From Pseudooceanicola batsensis HTCC2597 (GTDB lineage Bacteria; Pseudomonadota; Alphaproteobacteria; Rhodobacterales; Rhodobacteraceae), in the NCBI RefSeq assembly GCF_000152725.1, contig NZ_AAMO01000007.1, forward strand, positions 1 to 64,000: a stretch of 64,000 nucleotides of DNA, given 5' to 3'. The notes under the pieces are model-generated. The model worked only from the letters and a program-made list of their open reading frames with translations, was not told the origin of the DNA and searched no databases. The position numbers and the translations under genes are program-made. How positions within the stretch are numbered: the stretch's first letter is position 1; every line of letters starts with the position of its first letter. Positions 23,326-32,678 of this stretch are shown piece after piece.

Positions 23326-24639
23326 ATGACAGACTTGCAAATTGCCGGGGGATCCCTCGCAATTATCGTTTTCTTGGTGATGCTGCGAATGCCGATCGCC
23401 ATCGCGCTGCTCAGCGTATCCTTTGGCGGCATCTGGATGGCTTACGGCTATCCGATCGCTTCCGCGACGCTGACGGCCGTGACTTTCGATTTTTCCACTC
23501 ACTCCAGCCTCAGCCCGATCCCGATGTTCCTGCTAATGGGTTTTGTTGCCTATTACGCGAAGATGACAACACAATTGTTTGACTTCGCCAGGGCGAGCTT
23601 TCTCATGCGGCTGCCCGGCGGGCTTGCGGTGGCGTCGATTGGTGGCTCGGCCATGTTCTCGGCCGTCACCGGATCGAGCCTTGCCTGTGCTGCCGCCATG
23701 GGGCGGATCGCGGTGCCCGAGATGCTTCGGGCGGGCTATCAGCCCGGCTTGGCTACTGGGGTGGTCGCCGCCGCCGGAACCCTGGGGTCGATGATCCCGC
23801 CCAGCCTGATCCTGCTCTTGTTCGGTATCTTCGCTCAGGTGCCGATCGGGACGCTGTTCATCGGGGCTATCATTCCCGGCTTGCTGACAGCCTTTGCCTT
23901 TGGGCTGATGGTGGTTCTACGGGTGATGGTGAACCCGTCACTGGCCCCGCGTCCCACTCAGGAAGAGCTTGCCCATCTGGGCAAGACGGGCCTGCGTGAC
24001 ATCTGGCCGATCCTTCTGTTGATCGTCAGCGTCTTCGGCGGCCTGTTTGCCGGTCTCTTTACCGCCACCGAAGCAGGTGCGGTCGGAGCGTTGTTGTCGA
24101 TTGTGATCGCGGCCGCGAAAGGCAGCCTGTCCTGGACCGTTGCGAAACGTGTGGTGACCGACACTCTCGTGAGTTCGGCCGCCATTCTTATCATCGCAAT
24201 GAGCGCCACCTTCTTTGCCAGCTTCCTTGCTCTGACGCAGCTTCCGGCACATATCTCTCAGATCGTTGCGGATCTGAACTTTGGCCCGGTCGGGCTGATG
24301 ATCGTGGTCTTTCTTCTTTATCTTGTGCTGGGCATGTTCCTTGAGGTTCTGGGCATCATGCTGCTCACGCTGCCGGTGCTTCTGCCGCTCTTTGAGACAA
24401 TGGACATCAGTCTTATCTGGGTTGGCATTCTGCTGGCGAAGTATCTTGAGATGGGCCTGATTACGCCGCCCGTCGGATTGAATGTCTTTGTGATCAAGAG
24501 CGTCGTTGGGCGCGCCGTCCCTACGGACGTCATCTTCCGAGGCATCGCCTGGTTTGTGGCGACCGATATTGTGGTGGTTGCGTTGTTGATCGCCTTTCCG
24601 GAGCTGACGTTGTGGCTCCCGAGTTTCTTGGAATGGTAA
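23326..24639 (+). CDS. dctM: TRAP transporter large permease, DctM family
   Basis: A 437-residue integral membrane protein with about 12 hydrophobic segments and DctM motifs such as PIPMFLLMGF, AAAGTLGSMIPPSLILLL and the closing EMGLITPPVGLNVFVIK. It forms the transport pore with DctQ and is served by the periplasmic DctP at 10826. Being inside the operon that carries the degradative enzymes, it probably imports their substrate. Confidence 0.94.
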   Translation: MTDLQIAGGSLAIIVFLVMLRMPIAIALLSVSFGGIWMAYGYPIASATLTAVTFDFSTHSSLSPIPMFLLMGFVAYYAKMTTQLFDFARASFLMRLPGGLAVASIGGSAMFSAVTGSSLACAAAMGRIAVPEMLRAGYQPGLATGVVAAAGTLGSMIPPSLILLLFGIFAQVPIGTLFIGAIIPGLLTAFAFGLMVVLRVMVNPSLAPRPTQEELAHLGKTGLRDIWPILLLIVSVFGGLFAGLFTATEAGAVGALLSIVIAAAKGSLSWTVAKRVVTDTLVSSAAILIIAMSATFFASFLALTQLPAHISQIVADLNFGPVGLMIVVFLLYLVLGMFLEVLGIMLLTLPVLLPLFETMDISLIWVGILLAKYLEMGLITPPVGLNVFVIKSVVGRAVPTDVIFRGIAWFVATDIVVVALLIAFPELTLWLPSFLEW

Positions 24640-24661
24640 ATCAGTATTTGAAGGAGCGAAC

Positions 24662-25828
24662 ATGGATTTCGCATTGAATGACGAACAAAAAGAACTTCAG
24701 GAGGCAATCGGCAAGGTTTGTGCGAAGTTCGATCTTGCTTACTGGCGCGACTGCGATGCGAGCGAACGCTATCCTGAGGAATTCTATCGCGAGATGGTAA
24801 ACGGAGGTTGGGTCGGGCTGACCCTGCCGTCCGAGTATGGCGGTGCCGGGCTTGGCATCACCGAAGCGGCGCTGGTGATGCAGACAATCGTTGAATCTGG
24901 CGCAGGCTTTACCGGAGCCTCGACCATCCATTCGTATGTGTTCGCCCCGAACGCGATTGTGGTGCATGGCACGGAGGAGCAGAAGAAGCGGATGCTGACG
25001 CCGCTCATCAAGGGCGAGGAAAGAGCCTGCTTTGCGATTACCGAGCCGAATTCCGGGTTGGATACCAGCAGGTTGCAGACCCGCGCCGTGCGCAAGGGTG
25101 ACCATTACGTGATGACCGGCGAAAAGGTCTGGCCGACAGCGGCAAGCATGGCCCAGCGGATGCTGGTCATCGCGCGGACCAAGCCGATCGAGGAATGCGA
25201 ACGCCCGATTGACGGGCTGAGCCTGTTCTACACGCGGATGGACCCCGATTACGTGAAGACCCGGAAAATTCCGAAGCTGGGCCGCAACGCGGTTGAATCC
25301 TGCCAGATCTTTATCGACGGGTTGAAAGTGCCCGAAGAGGACAGGATCGGCGAGGAAGGCAAAGGGTTTTACTATCTTCTCGACGGGCTGAACCCCGAAC
25401 GGATACTGGTGGCTGCGGAATCGGTGGGGCTTGGCCGGGTCTCTCTGAGAAGAGCCACAGAATATGCCAAGGAACGGGTGGTCTTTGACCGTCCCATCGG
25501 CAAGAACCAGGGCATCCAGCATCCGCTTGCGAAAAGCTGGATGGAGCTCGAATCCGCGAACCTGATGATGCTGAAAGCGGCGACGCTTTATGACGCGGGG
25601 GAACCCTGCGGGGCCGAGGCCAACAGCGCCAAGTATCTTGGTGCGGAAGCCGGTTACCGGGCTTGCGAATGTGCTGTGATGACCCATGGCGGCTACGGCT
25701 ACGCCAAGGAGTTCGACGTCGAGCGCTACCTGCGGGAGGTTATGATCCCACGTCTGGCGCCGGTCAGCCGCGAACTGGTGATGTGTTATATCGCCGAGCG
25801 CGTGTTGGGCCTGCCCAAGTCGTACTGA
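24662..25828 (+). CDS. Acyl-CoA dehydrogenase
   Basis: A 388-residue enzyme with ITEPNSGLDTSRL, a K-W substitution in the flavin segment (GEKVWPTAASMAQ) and the C-terminal ending RLAPVSRELVM...ERVLGLPKSY typical of a distinct subfamily. The standard C-terminal catalytic Glu is absent; Glu 246 in LNPERILV sits where isovaleryl-CoA dehydrogenase has its base. This is the last gene of the long operon. Together with the 13563 enzyme it may form a mixed oligomer or serve a separate oxidation step. Confidence 0.9.
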   Translation: MDFALNDEQKELQEAIGKVCAKFDLAYWRDCDASERYPEEFYREMVNGGWVGLTLPSEYGGAGLGITEAALVMQTIVESGAGFTGASTIHSYVFAPNAIVVHGTEEQKKRMLTPLIKGEERACFAITEPNSGLDTSRLQTRAVRKGDHYVMTGEKVWPTAASMAQRMLVIARTKPIEECERPIDGLSLFYTRMDPDYVKTRKIPKLGRNAVESCQIFIDGLKVPEEDRIGEEGKGFYYLLDGLNPERILVAAESVGLGRVSLRRATEYAKERVVFDRPIGKNQGIQHPLAKSWMELESANLMMLKAATLYDAGEPCGAEANSAKYLGAEAGYRACECAVMTHGGYGYAKEFDVERYLREVMIPRLAPVSRELVMCYIAERVLGLPKSY

Positions 25829-26014
25829 CATCATCCGGCTGGGGTGCATTCACGCCCGGCCGGTTTGAAGCTGCCCGTTTATAACGTATCGCGGGTTACT
25901 TGGGGTAGATTCCTGCTGAGTGCAGAATAGTACGTTCTCATGAACGTTTTCAGGTTTCCTGACACTATTAAACTACCGCGCTGACACGGGTTCGTCAAAT
26001 AGGCCCAAGGGGCC

Positions 26015-26223
26015 CGAAGCTGCATGTGGATGCGGTTGGTCTTGATGTTGTAATAGGCGCGCGGCTCTTCGGTGCTGTCGATCTGCGCGCCGGTCGCGGC
26101 AAAGAATGTCTCCAACGCAGGGTCAGCTACGGTGCCAAGATCACGGGGCGGATCGGGCAAGATGTAAAATTGAGCGGGCAATCCCTCGATCTGGTCGGCG
26201 TTGAACACGCGGTATGCCTTGGC
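26015..26223 (-). pseudogene. ardC: ArdC-type antirestriction protein, internal fragment
   Basis: A fragment with the ArdC pattern KAYRVFNADQIEGLP, then ATGAQI and AYYNIKTNRIHMQ, which precede the zincin metal site in intact proteins. The upstream side is cut by an IS21-type end at 26224, where the frame reaches a stop. Downstream the family pattern is lost after about 26015, before the HExxH-like motif. ArdC protects conjugating DNA from host restriction and is usually carried by conjugative plasmids, matching the transfer genes at 30-34 kb. Not functional. Confidence 0.75.
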
Positions 26224-26420
26224 ATGTCAATCGGCACGCAATCTTGACCCCCTATCGGCGTCCAAAAATGACCCCCATGGAGCGCACGGGTAGCTGGCCC
26301 GATGCGGTGTAGCCACCATACAGCGCAGCCGTATCGGGCCAGCGTGGGTGTCGGTCATTCTCGGGTTTTGAAGCGCCAGCTCTCGTTGCCGGTTTGTAAC
26401 CGGCCGGTAAGGACCGCAGC
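26224..26420 (-). mobile_element. Terminal remnant of a second IS21-family element
   Basis: Begins TGTCAATCGGCACG, an IS21-like end, followed by the inner repeats TTGACCCCC and ATGACCCCC. Bases 26355-26420 on the minus strand encode the last residues of an IstB protein (TGNESWRFKTRE, stop at 26355). The rest is lost at the junction with the IS66 fragment at 26421. It differs in sequence from the IS21 at 1782-4084. Confidence 0.75.
26355..26420 (-). pseudogene. istB, 3' end only
   Basis: About 20 codons of an IstB C-terminus with the family ending GNESWRFK. Upstream codons are missing because IS66 sequence begins at 26421. Confidence 0.65.
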
Positions 26421-26479
26421 GTATCCCTCCGGCGGAGGCCGTCTGACGGGATTTCGGCGTCGGTGCTAAGTCCGACCTT

Positions 26480-26893
26480 ATGGCCGACCATAAGTTCAGA
26501 CCCGAGATCGAAGTCCTTTCTGCCGAAGACGTGCCGCGTCGGCGATACTGGGATGATGCGGACAAGATCCGGATCGTAGAGGAGAGCTTTCTGGGGCACC
26601 GCCAGGTCTCGGCGACGGCGCGGCGGCATAGTGTGTCGCGCTCGTTGCTGACGATATGGCGGCGGCAGTATCGCGACGGTGAGCTTGGCAACGAGGCGCC
26701 GCCTTCGTTTTTCCCGCTGAGGGTTTCGCCCAAGGCGCCTGCGGCAGTGTCCGTTACGGCGCAGGAGGCGCCGCGCGACACCCCGGACGTCCAGCTCGAG
26801 ATCGTGCTCAGAAACGGTCGGCGGCTTCTGGTCCCGTCTTCGGTGGACCCGGAGATTTTGGCGCGGCTGCTACCTGCCCTGGAGTGCCGATGA
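26480..26893 (+). CDS. tnpA: IS66 accessory protein TnpA (in truncated element)
   Basis: Full-length 137-residue TnpA, same as the product of 6572-6985, with the N-terminal helix-turn-helix region. It lies in an IS66 remnant that lacks the rest of its operon, so it is probably a passenger. Confidence 0.9.
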   Translation: MADHKFRPEIEVLSAEDVPRRRYWDDADKIRIVEESFLGHRQVSATARRHSVSRSLLTIWRRQYRDGELGNEAPPSFFPLRVSPKAPAAVSVTAQEAPRDTPDVQLEIVLRNGRRLLVPSSVDPEILARLLPALECR

Positions 26894-27093
26894 TCGCCTT
26901 CCCGGCGGGGGTGCGCGTGTGGATCGCAGGCGGAGTGACGGACATGCGGCGCGGTATGAACACCCTGGCGCTGACGGTTCAGCAGGGTCTCGGGCGCGAT
27001 CCGCATGCCGGCGAGATCTTCTGCTTCCGCGGGCGCAAGGGCGACCTGGTCAAACTTCTTTGGCACGACGGGGTCGGTATGTCGCTCTACACG
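26890..27093 (+). pseudogene. tnpB: IS66 tnpB, 3'-truncated
   Basis: First 68 codons of TnpB, up to GVGMSLYT, where the intact copy continues with KRLEAGKF. The IS3 element at 27094 supplies a stop at once. Confidence 0.93.
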
Positions 27094-27160
27094 TGACCTG
27101 CCCCCCGCGAAATCCCTCACCATGATGTAGAGTCTGCGCCAACTCTGAAGGAGCAGACGA

Positions 27161-27424
27161 ATGCGAAAGAGCCGTTTCACCGAGGCGCAGATAATCGGGA
27201 TGATCAAGGAGCAGGAAGCCGGTATGCCGACAGCCGAGGTGTGCCGCAGGCATGGGCTGAGCACGGCGACCTTCTACAAGCTGAAGTCCAAGTATGGCGG
27301 CATGGAAGTGTCCGAGGCGGCCAGGCTGAAAGCCCTCGAGGACGAGAACGCCAAGCTCAAGCGCCTGCTGGCGGATACGATGCTGGACAACGTTGTCTTG
27401 AAAGACCTGCTGGGAAAGAGCTGA
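27161..27424 (+). CDS. IS3-family OrfA (HTH protein)
   Basis: An 87-residue IS407-group OrfA: the [20 protein letters not shown] and [16 protein letters not shown], then a leucine-zipper helix ending LKDLLGKS. The next frame (-1) carries OrfB. A programmed -1 shift near AAAG at 27415-27418 would make the OrfAB transposase. Confidence 0.92.
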   Translation: MRKSRFTEAQIIGMIKEQEAGMPTAEVCRRHGLSTATFYKLKSKYGGMEVSEAARLKALEDENAKLKRLLADTMLDNVVLKDLLGKS

Positions 27425-27429
27425 CGACG

Positions 27430-28320
27430 TTGACCAAGCGGCGAGACGCGGCGCTCCGAGTGATGCGGGATCACGACATCTCGCAGCGCCGGGCCTGCAG
27501 GCTGGTCGGTGTCGATCCCAAGACTGTCCGGCGAGACCGCCCGCCGGACAGTGCTGAGATCCGCAAGGAGATGCAGGAGATCGCCGGCAAGCGGCGTCGG
27601 TTCGGCTATCGCCGGATCGGCATATTGCTGGAACGCAAGGGCATGATCATGAACCACAAGAAGCTGTATCGCATTTACCGTGAGGAAGGGTTGTCGGTAA
27701 AACGGCGCCGCGGCCGGAAACGGACGCGCGGCACCAGAGCACCGATGCCCGTTGCCGCGTGTCCCAACGCGCGCTGGTCCCTGGACTTCGTGTCCGACAG
27801 TTTCGGCGCCTCGCGGAAGTTCCGCATCCTCGCCGTAATCGACGACTGCACGCGGGAATGCCTGTGCCTCATCGCGGACACGAGTCTGTCGGGCGCACGA
27901 GTGGCCCGGGAACTCAGCGCCCTGATCCGGGTCTACGGACAGCCGGGCTGCATTGTCAGTGATAACGGGACGGAGTTCACCAGTCGGGCCATCCTGAAAT
28001 GGGCTGACGAGAACAGGGTGCCCTGGCACTACATCGATCCGGGCAAGCCGCAGCAGAACGCCTTCATCGAGAGCTTCAACGGCAGCCTGCGCGACGAGCT
28101 CTTGAACGAGGAGATATTCGACAGCCTGGACGATGCACGCCGCAAGCTGGCCTTGTGGCGCTACGATTACAACACGGTCAGGCCACACTCGTCGCTCGGC
28201 AACCAGACGCCGCAGCAAGCGCGGCGGGCGCTTGAGCAAATTGAGGGCTCCGCGCCCGGCGCGCTTGCGCCAGACGGAGAACCGGAATACCCAAATCCAA
28301 ACTGCAGACTCTCGTTATGA
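27430..28320 (+). CDS. IS3-family OrfB transposase (DDE)
   Basis: About 296 residues in the -1 frame relative to OrfA. An HTH_21 region is followed by the rve core with catalytic residues in [17 protein letters not shown] and [14 protein letters not shown], and the usual ending [11 protein letters not shown]. The frame is open from 27241, consistent with a fused OrfAB; TTG 27430 is given as the nominal separate start. It looks functional. Confidence 0.9.
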   Translation: MTKRRDAALRVMRDHDISQRRACRLVGVDPKTVRRDRPPDSAEIRKEMQEIAGKRRRFGYRRIGILLERKGMIMNHKKLYRIYREEGLSVKRRRGRKRTRGTRAPMPVAACPNARWSLDFVSDSFGASRKFRILAVIDDCTRECLCLIADTSLSGARVARELSALIRVYGQPGCIVSDNGTEFTSRAILKWADENRVPWHYIDPGKPQQNAFIESFNGSLRDELLNEEIFDSLDDARRKLALWRYDYNTVRPHSSLGNQTPQQARRALEQIEGSAPGALAPDGEPEYPNPNCRLSL

Positions 28321-28346
28321 ATGAGGGACCGGCAGGGGGCAGGTCA

Positions 28347-28677
28347 GCCGTCAGAGCTGAAGGCTCGGATTGTGGCGGAGACATTGATTGAAGGCGAGAC
28401 GGTCAAGGCGGTTGCCAAGCGGTATGAGTTGATCCCCAGTACGGTGTCTGACTGGCGGCGGATGGCGCGACAGGGCAAGTTGGTTTTGCCCAATTTGGAC
28501 GGCGTAGATTTTGTGCCTGTTGAGGTCGAGGAGATTACCCCTGCGCCTGTTGCCCAGCCTTTGCCTGTCACATCTTCCAGCACGATTGATGTGATCAAGG
28601 GCGATGTCATCGTTCGCCTTGATGCAGCAACGCCAACCGCGCGGGTCGCGGAAATCGCACGGGCCATGGGGACGTGA
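28347..28677 (+). pseudogene. tnpA: IS66 tnpA, 5'-truncated
   Basis: Encodes the HTH part SELKARIVAETLIEGETV and KRYELIPSTVSDWRRMARQG of a second TnpA type. The native first codons are lost. An ATG at 28321, inside the IS3 end, is in frame and would give a chimeric 118-residue protein, so some activity cannot be excluded. Confidence 0.8.
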
Positions 28678-29027
28678 TCACGCCATTCCACAATGTCCGG
28701 ATTTTTGTGGCCAGTGATCCGGTCGACTTCCGCAAGGGTCATGACGGGCTGGCCGCTCTGGTGCAGGGTCATTTGCGACAGAAGCCCTTTGATGGGTCGG
28801 TTTATGTGTTCCGCGCCAAGCGGGCGGATCGGCTGAAGCTGATCTACTGGGACGGCAGCGGGCTGGTGATGGCGTATAAGCGGCTGGAGGATAACAGCTT
28901 CAAATGGCCCGCGATCAAGAACGGGGTGATGCGTTTGGAACCGGCACAGTTTGAGGCCCTGTTCGCGGGTTTGGATTGGCGGCGCGTGCAGCCCTTGGAG
29001 GTCGCAGCACCTTCTGCGGCGGAGTGA
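28674..29027 (+). CDS. tnpB: IS66 accessory protein TnpB (second type)
   Basis: A 117-residue protein with DPVDFRKGHDGLAALV, VYVFRAKRADRLKLIYWDG and the GLDWRR ending of the TnpB family. The GTG start at 28674 overlaps the tnpA stop. Complete. Confidence 0.92.
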   Translation: MITPFHNVRIFVASDPVDFRKGHDGLAALVQGHLRQKPFDGSVYVFRAKRADRLKLIYWDGSGLVMAYKRLEDNSFKWPAIKNGVMRLEPAQFEALFAGLDWRRVQPLEVAAPSAAE

Positions 29028-29070
29028 CTCACAGGGGCGTTTGCGCGGGTCATTCTGCCCTTGTTTTGTT

Positions 29071-30594
29071 ATGGCATTGGGTATGACCGCACCTGATGAA
29101 TTGCCCGATGACATTGCCGAACTGAAGGCAATTATCCGTGCGCAACAAGATCAGAATGCGCGTCTCGAGGCCCTGGTCACCTCCTTCAAGAAGGCGCTCT
29201 TCGGGGCTAAATCCGAGAAGATTGATCCGGCCCAGTATGAGCTGGAACTCGAAGACATCGAAACCGCCATCGCGCAGGTCGAAGCCGAGATCGATGCCGA
29301 TGAGCGCACCGCGCCCGTGCGGCCCCCAAAGCCTCGCCAGACCAACCGAGGGTCACTGCCCAAACATCTGGAGCGGGTGGAAGTGGTCATTGAGCCTGAG
29401 CTGTCCTGCGCTTGCGGAGTCGCGCGTCACGTCATTGGCGAAGATGTCAGCGAACGGCTGGATGTTGTCCCCGCCCAGTTCCGGGTGATTGTCACCCGCC
29501 GTCCCAAATATGCCTGCCGCTCCTGTGAAAGCGGGATCGCCCAGGCTCCGGCACCCGCCCACATCATTGCGGGCGGAATGCCGACCGAGGCAACGCTCGC
29601 CCATGTGCTCGTCTCAAAATATGCGGATCACTTGCCGCTCTATAGGCAGGCGCAAATCTACAGCCGCCAGGGGATTGATCTGGATCGCTCGACCTTGGCC
29701 GCATGGGTGGGCAAGTCGGCGTTTGAACTGACCCCGGTCTATGAGGCCCTGATGGCTGACCTGAAACGTTCAACCAAGCTCTTCATGGACGAAACACCCG
29801 CACCGGTCCTGGCCCCGGGGCGCAAACGCACCAAAACCGGATACTTTTGGGCCTTGGCTCGCGATGACAGGCCATGGGGCGGCGAGGACCCACCCGGGGT
29901 CGCCTTCACCTATGCACCGGGACGTTCCGGCCAGCATGCAGACAATATCTTGAAAGGCTTCAGCGGCATCCTGCAGGTTGATGGATACGCAGGCTATAAT
30001 CGCTTGCTCAAACGTCCGACCCAGGAAGTAACCTTGGCCTATTGCTGGGCGCATGCTCGCCGCAAGCTGCATGAGGTAACCAAATCCACCTCAGCTCCAA
30101 TTGCACAGGAAGGCTTGGCTCAAATCCAGGCGCTCTATCGCATCGAAAAAGACCTGCGCGGTCTGCCTGCCGATCAACGGCTTGCTGCACGACAGGACCG
30201 CTCAAAACCCAATATCGATGCATTCGAGCTTTGGCTCGCACAAAGCCGTGCACGCGTCTCAGCCAAATCGCCGACAGGAGAGGCCCTGAAATACATCGCC
30301 AAATACTGGGACGGGCTAATCCTGTTCCTCGACGACGGTCGCATCGAACTGGATTCCAACCCCGTCGAGCGCACAATCCGTCCCATCGCCCTCAACCGCA
30401 AAAACGCGCTCTTCGCAGGTCACGATGCCGGAGCACAAAACTGGGCAGTTATCGCGTCTCTGATCGAAACCTGCAAACTCAATGGGATCGAACCGCATGG
30501 CTATCTGGCTGGTGCCATGACAGCCATCGCCGCGGGGCACAAACAGACCGATATCGACCAGCTGCTGCCCTGGAATTACGTCAGATCCGTGTGA
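29071..30594 (+). CDS. tnpC: IS66-family transposase TnpC (second type)
   Basis: A 507-residue transposase. A coiled coil (1-75) is followed by a Cys segment (CACGVARH and YACRSCE), then the DDE core with LFMDETPAPVL, LQVDGYAGYN and SNPVERTIRP, and the tail QLLPWNYV. ATG 29071 is chosen; ATG 29083 is an alternative. The gene is intact though its element lacks the left end. Confidence 0.93.
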   Translation: MALGMTAPDELPDDIAELKAIIRAQQDQNARLEALVTSFKKALFGAKSEKIDPAQYELELEDIETAIAQVEAEIDADERTAPVRPPKPRQTNRGSLPKHLERVEVVIEPELSCACGVARHVIGEDVSERLDVVPAQFRVIVTRRPKYACRSCESGIAQAPAPAHIIAGGMPTEATLAHVLVSKYADHLPLYRQAQIYSRQGIDLDRSTLAAWVGKSAFELTPVYEALMADLKRSTKLFMDETPAPVLAPGRKRTKTGYFWALARDDRPWGGEDPPGVAFTYAPGRSGQHADNILKGFSGILQVDGYAGYNRLLKRPTQEVTLAYCWAHARRKLHEVTKSTSAPIAQEGLAQIQALYRIEKDLRGLPADQRLAARQDRSKPNIDAFELWLAQSRARVSAKSPTGEALKYIAKYWDGLILFLDDGRIELDSNPVERTIRPIALNRKNALFAGHDAGAQNWAVIASLIETCKLNGIEPHGYLAGAMTAIAAGHKQTDIDQLLPWNYVRSV

Positions 30595-30610
30595 TCGGCG
30601 CACCGCTTAC

Positions 30611-32678
30611 GCTGGCTCGCATATTGGGTCATCATAACCGCAACCGTGTTCTGTTTTCGGGCGGTCACCAGCCAGTTCGAGAGCCGTTCGGCAAAGTACG
30701 GGTTGTCGAGCGCCTTCCAGGCCTCGTCGATCACGATGATGGTGGGGCGACGGTCCTCGATCTCCCGCTCGATCCGGCGGAAAAGATAGGAGAGAACCGC
30801 CATGCGCTCCTTCTCGCTCTCGCTGTCCAGAATGCCGGTCAGGTCAAATCCCACGACATCGCCATCGAGGGAGAAGGTGTCCTCAAAGCTCTGGCCGAAG
30901 ATCCAGCCGTAGCGGCCGTCCTCAGTCCATTCGAGAAGTCGCTGGTGAAGGTCGCCATTGTCGTCGGTCGAGACAAAGAGTGAGGCGAAGTCCTTCCAGT
31001 TGCGCAAGGCCGGGTTACTGGCAGTGGCGTTCTGGCGGACCACCTCCTGGATGCGGTTGGTCTGGGCCGGGGTCAGGGGCTTGTCCGGGCGATAGAGGAG
31101 CGAGGCGAGCCAGTCCGAGAGCCAGGCCGTGCCGCGCTCATCGATCTCGGTCCAGAGCGGGTTGAGGCCGGTCGCCTGTCCCGCCTTGATCGAGGCATAG
31201 CGCCCGCCATTGGCGCGGACGGCCATCTCCATGCCGAGCCGGTAGTCGAAGACGAAGATGCGCGCACCGACCCGCCGCGCCTGTGTCATCAGAAAGGCCG
31301 AGAGGACGGATTTGCCGGAACCGGGACGCCCGAGAATGAGAGTATGTCCGCTGGTGGGCTCTTTCTCTGGCGAGCCTTGCTCGTGGTAGGAGAAACGATA
31401 GGCGCTCTGTTCCGGGGTCGGGAAGAGCGTGATCTCTTGGCCCCAGGGCAGCTGGTGTTTCTCTTTACCGAGCTGGGTGCGGTGCAGCGCCGCGAAATCC
31501 GCGAAGTTGCGGTTGGTAACGGCGCTGGCGCGGACCCGCTTCGGCTGGTTGCCCGGATGCTGGCTGAAGTAATGCGACTTCGCCGCCATGCGCTCGCCGA
31601 TCATCTTCACGCCTTCTGCGGCAGCGGCGTTCACGATCTCGGCTCCGAGGGACTGCAACTCGTCGAGACTGTCACAGAAGACCGTCACCACCATGTGGTG
31701 TTCGCCGAAGCTCTGGCGTTTGGCTTCGAGATCGTCGTGCGCGATGTCGAGTGCCTCTAGGAGCGAGAGGGCGGCGTCTTGCGAGGCTTGCATCTGGCGC
31801 TTCTGGCGTTTGATCCGGCCCGCCATCAGGTTCGAATTGATCGGTGTGAAGGAATGGGTGACGATCATGTCGACCGGCAGGTTCAGCATGTCGAACATGG
31901 TGCAGGTGGTACCTTCGGCATATTCGCCGATGGTGAAGCTCTTACCGAAGCGATGGCCGACCACGCCGTCAGAGAGCTCGAAATGATCCTCGAGAAACGT
32001 CACCCGCGTGTTGGCAACGTTGTAGGCCAAAAACCCGTAGCGGTTGGCGGGATAGAGCGGCAGTTCTCGGCCGGTGTTGAGCGCGCCGAGGAACCCGACC
32101 AGTTCGCCGGAGGCTGCTGAGAGAATGCGGGGTTTGAGTTCCGCCAGGCCGGAGGTGAAAACCCCGACTGCCTCTTTAAGCCGCCGGACTCGTTTCGCGG
32201 TCTCTTCCTTGAACCGTTCCGGCGCGGAACGGTTCACGAAACCAAGAAAACTCCTGGGCGGTGGGCGTTGGATGATTGTGAGTGTGAGGGTCTTGTCCCG
32301 GAGACCTGCCGAGGCCAGCTTTGCGCGCCAGGCAACATCCACCTCCGCCGCGAAGCCGTCACCCTGGACCGAGAGCATGTCCGGGGTGATCGACTTCGAG
32401 ACCTTGTGCACATAGTAGCTGAACTCCGGCCCGAGCTGCGCGATGATCCGGGCAAAGAGCGCCGTCACCTTGTCGAGATAGGCATCGTCCGTGGTGTAGC
32501 TGTTGACCCCGCTCAGCCGTACGCACTGGAAGAGTTCGTTGACCCGGGTGCGGACTGTCTGATCATCGACGAGGCTGACATAGGGCAGCATATGCGCGAG
32601 GCGCTTCTCGCGGGCATACCAGTCTGGCATGAGGGTGCGTTCATCGACGGTCTCGTCCAGGGCTTCACTATGGCGCAT
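30611..32678 (-). pseudogene. virB4: virB4, type IV secretion ATPase, 3' end removed by IS66
   Basis: 689 native residues of a VirB4/AvhB4 (CagE/TrbE) ATPase, with the N-terminal domain, Walker A GRPGSGKS at 450-457 and Walker B TIIVIDEAW near 650. After MTQYASQ the frame enters IS66 sequence and soon stops. About 100 C-terminal residues usual for the family are gone. VirB4 energises pilus assembly and substrate transfer at the inner membrane. The start overlaps virB3. Downstream virB5-virB11 are not in the window on this side, so the operon is broken. Confidence 0.9.

Larger units (their letters stand above)
26421..27093 (+). mobile_element. IS66-family element, truncated (same type as 4514-7044)
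   Basis: Starts with the same terminal repeat, GTATCCCTCCGGCGGAGG, and matches the tnpA/tnpB end of the complete IS66 in reverse orientation. It stops inside tnpB at 27093, where an IS3 element begins. tnpC is missing, so it cannot move alone but could be mobilised by the intact copy only if both ends existed, which they do not. Confidence 0.93.
27094..28346 (+). mobile_element. IS3-family (IS407-type) insertion sequence
   Basis: A 1253-bp element with inverted ends TGACCTGCCCCCCGCG (left) and TGACCTGCCCCCTGCC (right, read inward); a second matched block, AGAGTCTGC, lies further in on both sides. The flanking triplets differ (ACG before, GCC after). The left neighbour is one IS66 type and the right neighbour another, so the two sides were not contiguous originally. 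A deletion or recombination beside this IS is implied. Confidence 0.92.
28347..30610 (+). mobile_element. IS66-family element of a second type, left end missing
   Basis: Carries tnpA (5'-truncated), tnpB and tnpC. The right end reads inward GTAAGCGGTGCGCC and stops at 30610; the next base is in the virB4 coding frame. The left end has been lost at the IS3 junction (28346/28347). The proteins differ clearly from those of the IS66 at 4514-7044. Confidence 0.85.

Noticed and set aside
25932-25947. Palindrome ACGTTC-TCAT-GAACGT followed by TTTT, about 100 bases after the last cluster A gene
   Set aside because: Short A+T-rich stem at a distance from the stop codon; could be a weak terminator but not strong enough to list. 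The rest of 25829-26014 shows nothing clear.
26227-27264. 345-codon minus-strand frame over the IS21/IS66/IS3 junctions
   Set aside because: It runs antisense to tnpA/tnpB and joins unrelated elements; only its last 20 codons (istB end, in another register) are meaningful.
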